Source of the DNA: a bacterium | GTDB lineage: Bacteria > Pseudomonadota > Alphaproteobacteria > Rhizobiales > Aestuariivirgaceae | DNA: 64,000 nt | Direction: 5' to 3' | Assembly: GCA_022842165.1 (NCBI GenBank) | Contig: JALHQC010000003.1 | Span: forward strand, 62,001-126,000 | Shown here: positions 8,885 to 15,845 of the stretch, piece by piece | Position numbering within the stretch: the stretch's first letter is position 1 | How the letters are laid out: every line of letters starts with the position of its first letter | Translations under genes and position numbers: made by a program | The notes under the pieces: generated by a model | What the model was told of the DNA's origin: nothing | Seen by the model: the letters and a program-made list of their open reading frames with translations, nothing else | The model's database searches: none

Positions 8885-9499
8885 TTAGGGAAGTTTTTTC
8901 ACTTCCGTCAGTTCGCCGCTGGTGGAATCGACCTTGATGGCGAAGTTCTTGCCGTCGCGCGTGGCATTGAAGGCATAGACCTTGCCCTTGCAGGTTTCGG
9001 CCTTGACGCCCGCGAAGCCATAGCCGCCGACGATCGAGGTTGCCTTGTCACAGGTCAGCGCTGCAGCGGCAGGCGCCGGCTTCGCGGCGGCAGTGGACTG
9101 GGGCTTTGTTAACGACGGCTTGGCGGCAGGCTTTCTGGCGGTATCGGTCGATGCCGTGGAGAGGTTTTTCGCAGGGGCGGCTTTCTTCGGCGAAGCGATG
9201 GCCGGTTTGACAGCCGTCTTCTTCTTGCGCTTCACGGGTGCGGGTTCGGGTTCGTAGTAGCCTTCGTCGAACTCGCGGTCAGTGCCGTAGAGCGCGTCGA
9301 ATTCGTCCTCGGTCAGGGCATAGTCGCCGAAGAACAGGCGCAAGCCCGGAACGCCGCGGACGACATTGGGCCCGGAGTAGTAGTTGTCGTAAACCTTGAC
9401 GCGGCGATGTTTCTTGCGATGGTCAGCTTCGGCGGACGACGCCAGAATGCCGAGGCCCAGAAGAGCCGCCAAGGATACCGTGAAAGCGCGCACGAACAT
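8885..9499 (-). CDS. Secreted Lys/Ala/Pro-rich protein with C-terminal repeat-family domain (paralogue 1 of 3)
   Basis: 204 residues: a signal peptide (about 1-25, ending SSAEA), a Tyr/acidic stretch, a long low-complexity linker rich in Lys, Ala and Pro (about 85-145), and a C-terminal domain of about 58 residues beginning LTCDKATSIV. That domain has a conserved pattern shared with the next two genes: Cys near its start, G-hydrophobic-Cys-x-G-(K/R)-(V/I)-Y-x-F in the middle, then an aromatic/Val-rich beta strand. The pattern is reminiscent of small PepSY-like periplasmic domains, but I cannot assign it. The linker suggests attachment to, or spanning of, the cell wall. Confidence 0.75.
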   Translation of the reverse strand: MFVRAFTVSLAALLGLGILASSAEADHRKKHRRVKVYDNYYSGPNVVRGVPGLRLFFGDYALTEDEFDALYGTDREFDEGYYEPEPAPVKRKKKTAVKPAIASPKKAAPAKNLSTASTDTARKPAAKPSLTKPQSTAAAKPAPAAAALTCDKATSIVGGYGFAGVKAETCKGKVYAFNATRDGKNFAIKVDSTSGELTEVKKLP

Positions 9500-9521
9500 G
9501 TCTTTTTCCCCGAAGCCTAAA

Positions 9522-9548
9522 ATGCAGGGCGGGCCTGCCGCCCTGCAT
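9522..9548 (-). terminator. Hairpin downstream of paralogue 2
   Basis: A perfect 11-bp inverted repeat (ATGCAGGGCGG and its complement) with a 5-nt loop lies 31 nt past the stop of the 9580-10005 gene. On the minus strand it is followed by a short U-run (TTTT), consistent with a weak rho-independent terminator. Confidence 0.55.
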
Positions 9549-9579
9549 CAATCCGATCAGAACCCTTGTTGCCAGCCCG

Positions 9580-10005
9580 TCAGATACGGCTGGTGCCAAT
9601 GATCCGCTGCGAGACCGCATTCACCTTCACGACGAAGCGGTGACCCTTGCGACTGGCGGTAAACGTATAAATCCGGCCCTGGCATTCGGAAATCCGAACC
9701 TTGTTGAAACCGCTGTCATCCACAAGATTTGCAGCCGCGCGGCAGCTCAGCTTGCGGCGGACGGGTTCATAATCGTAATCGTCATAGACCGGGCGATGAC
9801 GCGGCACATAATAGTAATGCGGGCGCGGAGCATAGCCGCCGCAGCGGCGAGGATGCCGGTAGCAATAGTCGTTGCCGTAACCGTCGTAGTAGCCGGGCGT
9901 GCCGATGCCGATGACGATCTTGGTTTTGGCTTCCGCCGGCGTCACCGGCATGAATGCGAACGTGGCAGCGGCAAGTCCTGCCGCGATCAAGGTCTTGATT
10001 GCCAT
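9580..10005 (-). CDS. Small secreted Tyr/Arg/Pro-rich protein (paralogue 2 of 3)
   Basis: 141 residues. It starts at 10005 because GAGGAGG lies just upstream and a signal peptide follows (MAIKTLIAAGL to PAEA, about 25 residues). A Gly/Tyr/His/Arg-rich middle (YYDGYGNDYCYRHPRRC) precedes a C-terminal domain beginning LSCRAAANLVDDSGFNKVRI and containing ECQGRIYTF. This is clearly the same domain as in the genes on either side. Probably periplasmic. The function is unknown; high isoelectric residues and aromatics suggest wall, LPS or polymer binding. Confidence 0.78.
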   Translation of the reverse strand: MAIKTLIAAGLAAATFAFMPVTPAEAKTKIVIGIGTPGYYDGYGNDYCYRHPRRCGGYAPRPHYYYVPRHRPVYDDYDYEPVRRKLSCRAAANLVDDSGFNKVRISECQGRIYTFTASRKGHRFVVKVNAVSQRIIGTSRI

Positions 10006-10131
10006 AATGGCCTCCTCTCGATTACGGCCCGTCAGGCCGAATGACAGCACACTAGACTGCGTCTTCTGAACGGAGCTCGACTTCCCCATTCATCTGTCGT
10101 TCAGCTTCGCGGCGATTATGAGGCAGGCCGC

Positions 10132-10159
10132 AAAAAACGGGGCGCCTGAAGGCGCCCCG
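10132..10159 (-). terminator. Rho-independent terminator after paralogue 3
   Basis: GGGGCGCC pairs with GGCGCCCC (8 bp, extended by one C-G pair) around a 4-nt loop. On the minus strand it is followed at once by six U residues. It lies 20 nt beyond the stop of the 10180-10530 gene, so that gene is probably monocistronic. Confidence 0.85.
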
Positions 10160-10179
10160 TCCGGTGCGGATGTGGACAA

Positions 10180-10530
10180 TCAGATCTTGTTTACCTTGAC
10201 GATATTGCCCCAGCGGTTGACGCTGACGACATACTTCTTGCCGAAGCGCCAGCCGGTGTACTTGTAGCGCGGCAGGCTGCAGTCGATCGGCTTCACGTTG
10301 TTGAAGCCGGAATTGTCGACGATGTTGCGGCCCTTCTTGCAGCTGATGTGGTTCTTGTAGGTCGGATAGCCCGGGTTGTAGACGGGATAGCCCGGACCGT
10401 AGTAGCCAGGATAGCCGCCAACACCGATGCCGATGTTGATGTCGACGCCGGCCTGGGCCTGCGAGGCGGGAAGGGCGAGGGTCATCGTGGTGGCGACGGC
10501 GGCGGCAGCGATGAGAGACTTGGCAATCAT
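10180..10530 (-). CDS. Small secreted Gly/Tyr-rich protein (paralogue 3 of 3)
   Basis: 116 residues. The start at 10530 is supported by AAGGAGC upstream and by the signal peptide that follows (MIAKSLIAAAAVATTMTLAL to SQAQA). A short Gly/Pro/Tyr repeat region (GGYPGYYGPGYPVYNPGYP) leads into the shared C-terminal domain, here ISCKKGRNIVDNSGFNNVKP with DC and then YVVSVNRWGNIVKV. It is the shortest paralogue. Its own terminator is at 10132-10159. The function is unknown; the G/Y-P repeats resemble surface or matrix-associated small proteins. Confidence 0.78.
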   Translation of the reverse strand: MIAKSLIAAAAVATTMTLALPASQAQAGVDINIGIGVGGYPGYYGPGYPVYNPGYPTYKNHISCKKGRNIVDNSGFNNVKPIDCSLPRYKYTGWRFGKKYVVSVNRWGNIVKVNKI

Positions 10531-10664
10531 TTGAGTGCTCCTTGGGTTTCGTGTTTCGACGACCCCAATGGTCATCGTTGAAATGGAAACTAGCAGCCCC
10601 TCCTTGAACGCAATCCGAAGGCGGCATTCATTTTCAGTTCATGTGCCGGGGCAGGGCGCGAGGA

Positions 10665-10692
10665 CTTGAAACGGGCCTCGCCCTACCTATCT
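10665..10692 (+). promoter_or_regulatory. Sigma-32 (RpoH) type heat-shock promoter for hsp20
   Basis: CTTGAAA at 10665-10671 and CCTATCT at 10686-10692 match the alphaproteobacterial RpoH pattern (CTTGAA, about 15 nt, CYTATNT). This would start transcription near 10700, giving a leader of about 90 nt before the hsp20 ATG at 10792. Confidence 0.7.
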
Positions 10693-10699
10693 GAAGTCT

Positions 10700-10791
10700 C
10701 GCGGGCGCCGCTGTTGCGGGTTCGCGGGACTTTCTACAGCCCGGCCATATGGCGGGCTCAACTTGTGACATTGCTCAAGGAGAATGTGACC
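10700..10791 (+). promoter_or_regulatory. ROSE-like RNA thermometer in the hsp20 leader
   Basis: Three successive hairpins are visible: 10708-10719 (CCGC/GCGG), 10738-10758 (AGCCC...GGGCT with inner GCCA/TGGC and one bulged G), and 10768-10787. In the last, ACATT pairs with AATGT and CTC pairs with GAG of the Shine-Dalgarno AAGGAG, leaving a single bulged G between them. A bulged G inside TTGCT opposite AGGA is the signature of ROSE thermometers in rhizobial small heat-shock genes. Confidence 0.65.
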
Positions 10792-11253
10792 ATGTTCGAT
10801 CTTACCCCCCTCTATCGTTCGACCGTCGGTTTTGACCGTCTCGCCCGGATGCTCGATGAGGCGTCCTCTTTCGAGGCTCCGACCTATCCTCCCTATAACA
10901 TCGAGCGCCTCTCGGACGACGAATACCGCATCACCATGGCGGTTGCCGGCTTTGGCCCGTTGGACATCAACATCGAAGTCAAGGGCAATGCCCTGACGGT
11001 GTCCGGCAAGAAGGCCGAGCAGAGGTCCGACGAAGCGAAGACCGAGTTCCTGCATCAGGGCATCGCCGCCCGCGCCTTCGAGCGCCGCTTCCAGGTGGCT
11101 GATCACGTCCAGGTCCAGGGCGCCGACATGGAGAACGGCCTGCTTCACATCTCGCTGAAGCGCGAAGTGCCGGAGTCGCTCAAGCCGCGCAGCATTCCCG
11201 TCAACGGTGTGACCGGCGGCACCAAGGTCATCGAGAACAAGAAGGCGGCGTAA
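10792..11253 (+). CDS. Small heat shock protein, Hsp20/alpha-crystallin family (IbpA-like)
   Basis: 153 residues of the rhizobial class A sHsp type: an N-terminal arm starting MFDLTPLYRSTVGFDRL, an alpha-crystallin domain from about residue 30 (YNIERLSDDEYRITMAVAGF) to about 135, with GIAARAFERRFQVADHV and the GLLHISLKRE strand, and a C-terminal tail whose RSIPV is the I-x-V-like anchor. It is an ATP-independent holdase in the cytoplasm. The ATG at 10792 is preferred because family members begin with MFDLTP and the ROSE-like leader ends there. A strong terminator follows. Confidence 0.95.
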   Translation: MFDLTPLYRSTVGFDRLARMLDEASSFEAPTYPPYNIERLSDDEYRITMAVAGFGPLDINIEVKGNALTVSGKKAEQRSDEAKTEFLHQGIAARAFERRFQVADHVQVQGADMENGLLHISLKREVPESLKPRSIPVNGVTGGTKVIENKKAA

Positions 11254-11279
11254 GCCACTTCTCACGTTGAATGAACGAG

Positions 11280-11307
11280 GGGCGTCCCCACAGGGGGCGC
11301 CCTTTTT
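11280..11307 (+). terminator. Rho-independent terminator of hsp20
   Basis: A 10-bp GC-rich stem with one G-T pair (bases 11280-11289 with 11293-11302) and an ACA loop is followed by five T residues. It starts 26 nt after the hsp20 stop. Confidence 0.92.
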
Positions 11308-11324
11308 CGTATTGCCCCTATCAT

Positions 11325-11470
11325 CCTCTCCCGCGCGCGGGAGAGGAGGGGGCCCCGAACGAAGTTCGGGGGAGGTGAGGTGAAACAAGCGAAGGCATCA
11401 AGCAGTCTTCCCGCTTGCCCTCATCTCCCCGCAGTCGCGGGTCCCGTCTTCTCCCGCCTTGCGGGAGAAG
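11325..11470. repeat. Palindromic intergenic repeat cluster (rhizobial REP/RIME-like)
   Basis: A perfect 22-bp palindrome occupies 11325-11346 (CCTCTC arms, GC-alternating core). It is followed by CCCCGAAC/GTTCGGGG at about 11353-11371 and by a 9-bp inverted repeat TTCTCCCGC/GCGGGAGAA at 11449-11469. Such CTCTCCCGC-type palindromes are scattered between genes in many rhizobial genomes. This cluster fills the space between the hsp20 terminator and the end of ltaE. Confidence 0.65.
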
Positions 11471-11478
11471 AAGGTTGG

Positions 11479-12528
11479 TCAGCCTTTCGCCACCAGCTTC
11501 AGGAAGGCATCGACATCCTCTTCCGGCGTGGCGAAGGACAGGACGAAGCGGACGAATATTTCGTCTTCCGCGATGGCGTTGCCCAGACTGTCCGGCATCC
11601 AGTCATAGAACTTCGCACCAGATGCGAGGAGGCGATCATTGAGGCTGCGGGGGATGACTGCAAAGACCTCGTTCGCCTGAACCGGGTTCGGGATGCGGAT
11701 CGTATTGACCTGCAGCAGGCCCCTGGCGAGCTTCTGGGCCAGCGCGTTGGCCCGGCGGGCATTATCCAGCCACAGGTCATTTTCGAGATAGGCTAGCATC
11801 TGCGCGCCGAGGTAGCGGCTCTTCGAGACGAGCTGGCCGGAGCGCATGCGGCGGTAGGCGAAATCCTCGGCCAGTGCGAGATCGAAGAACACGACGGCCT
11901 CGAGGAACATGGCGCCATTCTTGGTGGCGCCGAAAGACAGCACATCGACACCGGACTTCCAGGTGAGTTCGGCGGGCGCCACATCGAGGCCCGCTACGGC
12001 GTTGGCAAAGCGCGCGCCATCCATGTGCAGTTTCATGCCCCTAGGGCGGATAAGATCCGAGAAGGCCTTCACTTCGGCGGGCGCATAGATGGTACCGAGT
12101 TCGGTGGCATTGGTAATCGACACGCCCTTGGGCTTCGGGTCATGCTCGCCGCGGATGAAGCCTTTCAGCGTCTTTTCGACTTGCGCCGGGGTGAACTTGC
12201 CGGCCGGCCCATGGAGGCCGATGATCTTGGCGCCGCCCGTGAAATGCTCCGGCGAATTGCATTCGTCGACCGCGATATGGGCTTCGGCATGGCAGATGAT
12301 GGCGCCATAGCCGGGCGTGATCGCCGAGAGCGACAGGCCATTGGCGGCAGTACCCGTCGTCACCAAAAAGGCGCGGAGGTCGCAGCCGAAAATCTTGCTT
12401 AGCCTTTCCTCCGATTGTTTCGTCAAGCCGTCGCCACTGTAGGACGGCGCGGTGCCGGCGTTGGCCTCGCCGAGTGCCGCGAGAATTCTGGGATGGACGC
12501 CATAGACATTGTCGGATGCAAAATTCAT
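11479..12528 (-). CDS. ltaE: Low-specificity L-threonine aldolase (PLP-dependent)
   Basis: 349 residues, normal for the family. It cleaves L-threonine or L-allo-threonine to glycine and acetaldehyde in the cytoplasm. The fold-type I PLP site is visible: the Schiff-base lysine is Lys203 in SFGATKNGA, with HMDGAR (168-173) upstream and the TTGTAANG cofactor phosphate loop near 57-64. The gene follows aglK by 60 bp on the same strand and could receive read-through from the agl operon, but there is no functional link. The palindromic repeat cluster lies just past its stop. Confidence 0.92.
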   Translation of the reverse strand: MNFASDNVYGVHPRILAALGEANAGTAPSYSGDGLTKQSEERLSKIFGCDLRAFLVTTGTAANGLSLSAITPGYGAIICHAEAHIAVDECNSPEHFTGGAKIIGLHGPAGKFTPAQVEKTLKGFIRGEHDPKPKGVSITNATELGTIYAPAEVKAFSDLIRPRGMKLHMDGARFANAVAGLDVAPAELTWKSGVDVLSFGATKNGAMFLEAVVFFDLALAEDFAYRRMRSGQLVSKSRYLGAQMLAYLENDLWLDNARRANALAQKLARGLLQVNTIRIPNPVQANEVFAVIPRSLNDRLLASGAKFYDWMPDSLGNAIAEDEIFVRFVLSFATPEEDVDAFLKLVAKG

Positions 12529-12588
12529 GAGAAACCCTTTGCGAAGGAGCCCTCTTAGCGCAAGTCGCCGCCGGAAAGAAAGCCGCTG

Positions 12589-13590
12589 TCAGGCCAGCCG
12601 CTTGCCGTCCTCGCCGAAGCGGTGAACGAGGGCGGCAGCAGGCGTCACATGCACGGTGTCGCCGGGCTTGAAGGCGGTTTTTCCCTCCTCGCGCACGGTG
12701 AGCAGGCCCTGCGGCGTCGCGACATAGAGAAACGAGTCGCTGCCCAGCACTTCGGTGTATTCGACCATGCCCTTGATTTCGCCCGTGGCGGCGGAGAGTT
12801 CGAAATGCTCGGGCCTGACGCCCAGCGTATGCGCCTTGTGGCGCGCAGCGGGCTCGCCGGTGATGAGGTTCATCTTCGGGCTGCCGATGAAGCCCGCGAC
12901 GAAGGTGTTGGCGGGCCTGTCGTAAAGCTCCATGGGTGTGCCAACCTGCTCCACACGGCCAGCCTGCAGCACGACGATACGGTCAGCGAGCGTCATCGCT
13001 TCCACCTGGTCGTGGGTGACGTAGATCATCGTCGTCTTCGGCATCGAGCGCTTGAGCTTGGCGATTTCCATGCGGGTCTGGACGCGCAGCGCCGCATCGA
13101 GGTTCGAGAGCGGTTCGTCGAAGAGGAACACCTTCGCACCGCGCACGATGGCGCGGCCGATGGCGACGCGCTGGCGCTGGCCGCCGGAAAGCGCCTTGGG
13201 CAGCCGCGTCAGGTAGGGGGTGAGCTGGAGCATGTCTGCTACCTTCTCGACCTTCTGCTTGATCTCGGCACGCGGCAGGCCCTGGTTTTCCAGCGCGAAG
13301 CCGATGTTCTCGTAAACGCTCATATGCGGGTAGAGGGCATAGGACTGGAACACCATGGCGATGCCGCGTTTGGACGGCGGCACCTCGTTCACCACGGCAT
13401 GGTCGATTTCCAGCGTGCCGGAGGTGATCGATTCCAGCCCGCAGATCGAGCGCAGCAAGGTCGACTTTCCGCAGCCCGAGGGACCGACGAAGACGATGAA
13501 CTCGCCTGACGTGATATCGAGGCTCACGTCCTTCAGGATGTGGATCGCGCCATAGGACTTGTTGAGGTCGGTCAGCCTGATGTCAGCCAT
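12589..13590 (-). CDS. aglK: Alpha-glucoside ABC transporter, ATP-binding protein
   Basis: 333 residues, MalK/UgpC type. Walker A GPSGCGKST at 36-44, Q-loop VFQSYALYPHM, signature LSGGQRQRVAIGRA, Walker B VFLFDEPLSNLD and the H-loop YVTHDQ are all intact; a TOBE domain follows from about residue 235. It energises uptake through AglF and AglG. It is the last transport gene of the aglE-F-G-K run, 3 nt after aglG. In Sinorhizobium an aglA alpha-glucosidase sits between aglG and aglK; here there is no room for one. The substrate (sucrose, trehalose, maltose class) is inferred from family resemblance. Confidence 0.9.
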   Translation of the reverse strand: MADIRLTDLNKSYGAIHILKDVSLDITSGEFIVFVGPSGCGKSTLLRSICGLESITSGTLEIDHAVVNEVPPSKRGIAMVFQSYALYPHMSVYENIGFALENQGLPRAEIKQKVEKVADMLQLTPYLTRLPKALSGGQRQRVAIGRAIVRGAKVFLFDEPLSNLDAALRVQTRMEIAKLKRSMPKTTMIYVTHDQVEAMTLADRIVVLQAGRVEQVGTPMELYDRPANTFVAGFIGSPKMNLITGEPAARHKAHTLGVRPEHFELSAATGEIKGMVEYTEVLGSDSFLYVATPQGLLTVREEGKTAFKPGDTVHVTPAAALVHRFGEDGKRLA

Positions 13591-13593
13591 GGA

Positions 13594-14736
13594 TCAGCCC
13601 CCCTTCACGGAGCCGGCAAGCAGGCCCCTGACAAAATAACGTTGCAGCGAGAAGAACACGATGAGCGGCACGATGATGGTGATGAAGGCCGAAGCTGTGA
13701 GGATTTCCCAGTTGCCGCCACGCGAGCCCAGAAGCGAGTTGAGGCGTCCCGTCAGCACCAGCTGATCTTCGCCGCTGCCGAGGAACACAATGGCCACGAG
13801 CAGATCGTTCCACACCCAGAGGAACTGGAAAATCGCGAAAGACGCCAGTGCCGGAAATGACAAGGGCAAGATGATGCGGCGGAAGATCTTGAAGTCGTTG
13901 GCGCCATCGACCTGCGCGGATTCGATCAGGTCTTTCGGCAGGCCGGCAACGTAGCTGCGCAAGAGATAGATCGCGAAGGGAAGCCCGAAGCCCGTATGCG
14001 CGAGCCAGATGCCGAGATAGGTCTTCGAGAGGAAGCCTGTCGCGTTATAAAGCTTTAGCAGCGGGATCAGCGACATCTGCAGCGGCACGACGAGCAGCCC
14101 CACGATGACCGCGATGATGAAGCCGCGTCCCGGCAGTTTCATCCAGGCCAGCGCGTAGGCTGCAAAAGCCGCGATCAGGATCGGGATGATGGTGGCCGGG
14201 ATGGTGACGGTGAGCGAATTGACGAAGGAACGGCCGATCCCTTCGGAGAACAGCACGGTTTCATAATTCTCGGCCGTGAAGCGCGGCGGCACCGAGGAGA
14301 CGTAGAACACGCGGCGGCCGCGCTCGTCCGGGAACGCCGTGGCGCTTCCCCATTCGTAGGAACCATCGGCGTTGACGGTGAGCGTCTGGCCGCTGCCGAG
14401 CTCTGCAGTCGCTCCGGGCAAGTTAGCGCCGGGCTTGTTGACATTGGTGCCCCAGGCCGAAAGGCTTGAATGCGCGCTGTCGCCTTCGAAAAGATTGCCG
14501 GCGATGACAAAGCGGCCATCCTTCTCGACCTGATCGGCATTGCCCTTGGTGCGGGCCTGGCTGCTCTGCTCGGACGTTGAAAGCGCGGTCCACCATCCGG
14601 AGGCGGCGATCTGGTCCTTGTCGCGAAGCGAGGAGACAAGAAGGCCGGCTGTGGGAAAAGTCCACAGCGCCACGATGAAGAGCACCGCGAAGTGGAGCGC
14701 GAAGCGCGAGGGCTCGAGCCTGATCCGCTGCCACAT
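13594..14736 (-). CDS. aglG: Alpha-glucoside ABC transporter permease
   Basis: 380 residues, MalG-like but longer because of a periplasmic insert of about 120 residues after the first membrane segment (around residues 45-165), which is typical of AglG. The cytoplasmic EAA loop is visible as VDGANDFKIFRRIILPLSFPAL. Several further membrane spans follow, and the C-terminus RYFVRGLLAGSVKGG is characteristic of the family. GGGAGG lies 8 nt before the ATG at 14736, one nucleotide after the aglF stop, which indicates translational coupling. It pairs with AglF to form the inner-membrane channel. Confidence 0.9.
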   Translation of the reverse strand: MWQRIRLEPSRFALHFAVLFIVALWTFPTAGLLVSSLRDKDQIAASGWWTALSTSEQSSQARTKGNADQVEKDGRFVIAGNLFEGDSAHSSLSAWGTNVNKPGANLPGATAELGSGQTLTVNADGSYEWGSATAFPDERGRRVFYVSSVPPRFTAENYETVLFSEGIGRSFVNSLTVTIPATIIPILIAAFAAYALAWMKLPGRGFIIAVIVGLLVVPLQMSLIPLLKLYNATGFLSKTYLGIWLAHTGFGLPFAIYLLRSYVAGLPKDLIESAQVDGANDFKIFRRIILPLSFPALASFAIFQFLWVWNDLLVAIVFLGSGEDQLVLTGRLNSLLGSRGGNWEILTASAFITIIVPLIVFFSLQRYFVRGLLAGSVKGG

Positions 14737-14737
14737 G

Positions 14738-15754
14738 TCAGTGCCCTCCCTTCTGCTCGGCATTGGCCTGGCGGATGTTCCAGATCATGATCGGCAGCAC
14801 CGCCAGCATGATGACGATGGCAATCGCCGCACCACGGCCGAAGTCGCCGCCGCCCCTGAACATCCAGTCGAACATGAGGTTCGCCAGCACCTGCGTGTCC
14901 CACTGGCCGTTGGTCATGGTCAGCACGATGTCGAACACCTTGAGCACGAGAACGGTGATCGTCGTCCACACCACGATGATGGTCGGCATGATCTGCGGCA
15001 CCATGATGCGCCAGAAGATCTTGAAGGGGCCGGCGCCATCGATCGTCGCGGCTTCGAGCGTGTCTTCCGGCACGCCGCGAAGGGCGGCGCCGAGGATGAC
15101 GGTTGCGAAGCCTGTCTGGATCCAGATCAGGATCACCATCAGGAAAAAGTTGTTCCAGAAGGGCAATGAAATCCACACCTGCGGATCGCCGCCGAACCAG
15201 ACGATCAGAGCGTTGAGGATGCCGATCTGCTCCTGGCCTTCGCCGCGATAATCATAGACGAATTTCCAGATGACGGAGGCGCCGACGAAGGAAATGGCGA
15301 GCGGCAGGAAGATGAGGCTTTTCGCCAGGCCGCCCCACCAGATGCGGTCGGTCAGCACCGCGATGACGAGGCCGAAGAAGGTGCAGGCGGCCGGCACGAC
15401 GAGAAGCCAGAGGAAATTGTTGAAGATCGATTGCCGGAATTGCGAGTCGTTGAAGGCCCAGGAATAATTGGCCGTGCCGACGAAAGAGGTGCCGGCCTTG
15501 TCGTGGAAAGAGAGCCAGATCGTCTGGAACACCGGATAGATCAGGTAGACGGTGAGCAGGATCAGTGCCGGCCCCAGGAAGAGCCAGGGCCTCACCGATG
15601 ACTGGATCTTGAGGTTCCGGACGGCGGCCATGTCGTTCGAGGCACTGGCCGGGAACAGCCGGTCGAGGAGAATGTTCGATCCGTAGAAGTAGGCAAGGCA
15701 GCCGCCGACACCGAGAACGACGGTGACGAGGGCGGACACGAGTTGTTCGAGCAT
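14738..15754 (-). CDS. aglF: Alpha-glucoside ABC transporter permease
   Basis: 338 residues with about eight predicted membrane segments. It starts with LVSALVTVVLGVGGCLAYFYGSNILLDRLFP, the extra N-terminal segment typical of AglF, before the MalF-like core. The EAA loop is LEAATIDGAGPFKIFWRIMVPQIMP. It works with AglG in the inner membrane. A stable intercistronic hairpin (15786-15816) separates it from aglE, so the binding protein message may be made in excess of the permease message. Confidence 0.9.
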   Translation of the reverse strand: MLEQLVSALVTVVLGVGGCLAYFYGSNILLDRLFPASASNDMAAVRNLKIQSSVRPWLFLGPALILLTVYLIYPVFQTIWLSFHDKAGTSFVGTANYSWAFNDSQFRQSIFNNFLWLLVVPAACTFFGLVIAVLTDRIWWGGLAKSLIFLPLAISFVGASVIWKFVYDYRGEGQEQIGILNALIVWFGGDPQVWISLPFWNNFFLMVILIWIQTGFATVILGAALRGVPEDTLEAATIDGAGPFKIFWRIMVPQIMPTIIVVWTTITVLVLKVFDIVLTMTNGQWDTQVLANLMFDWMFRGGGDFGRGAAIAIVIMLAVLPIMIWNIRQANAEQKGGH

Positions 15755-15785
15755 CGCCGCTGCTCCTCATTGAATGTGAGAAAGG

Positions 15786-15816
15786 GCTCCCGGATCGCGT
15801 TCAGCCATCCGGGAGC
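15786..15816 (-). other. Intercistronic hairpin between aglE and aglF
   Basis: A perfect 10-bp stem, GCTCCCGGAT with ATCCGGGAGC, encloses an 11-nt loop and lacks a U-run. Such structures downstream of binding-protein genes usually stabilise the upstream message or attenuate read-through, giving more binding protein than permease. Confidence 0.6.
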
Positions 15817-15845
15817 AGTCTTTCAGCGCCGGGAGGAAACGGCGC

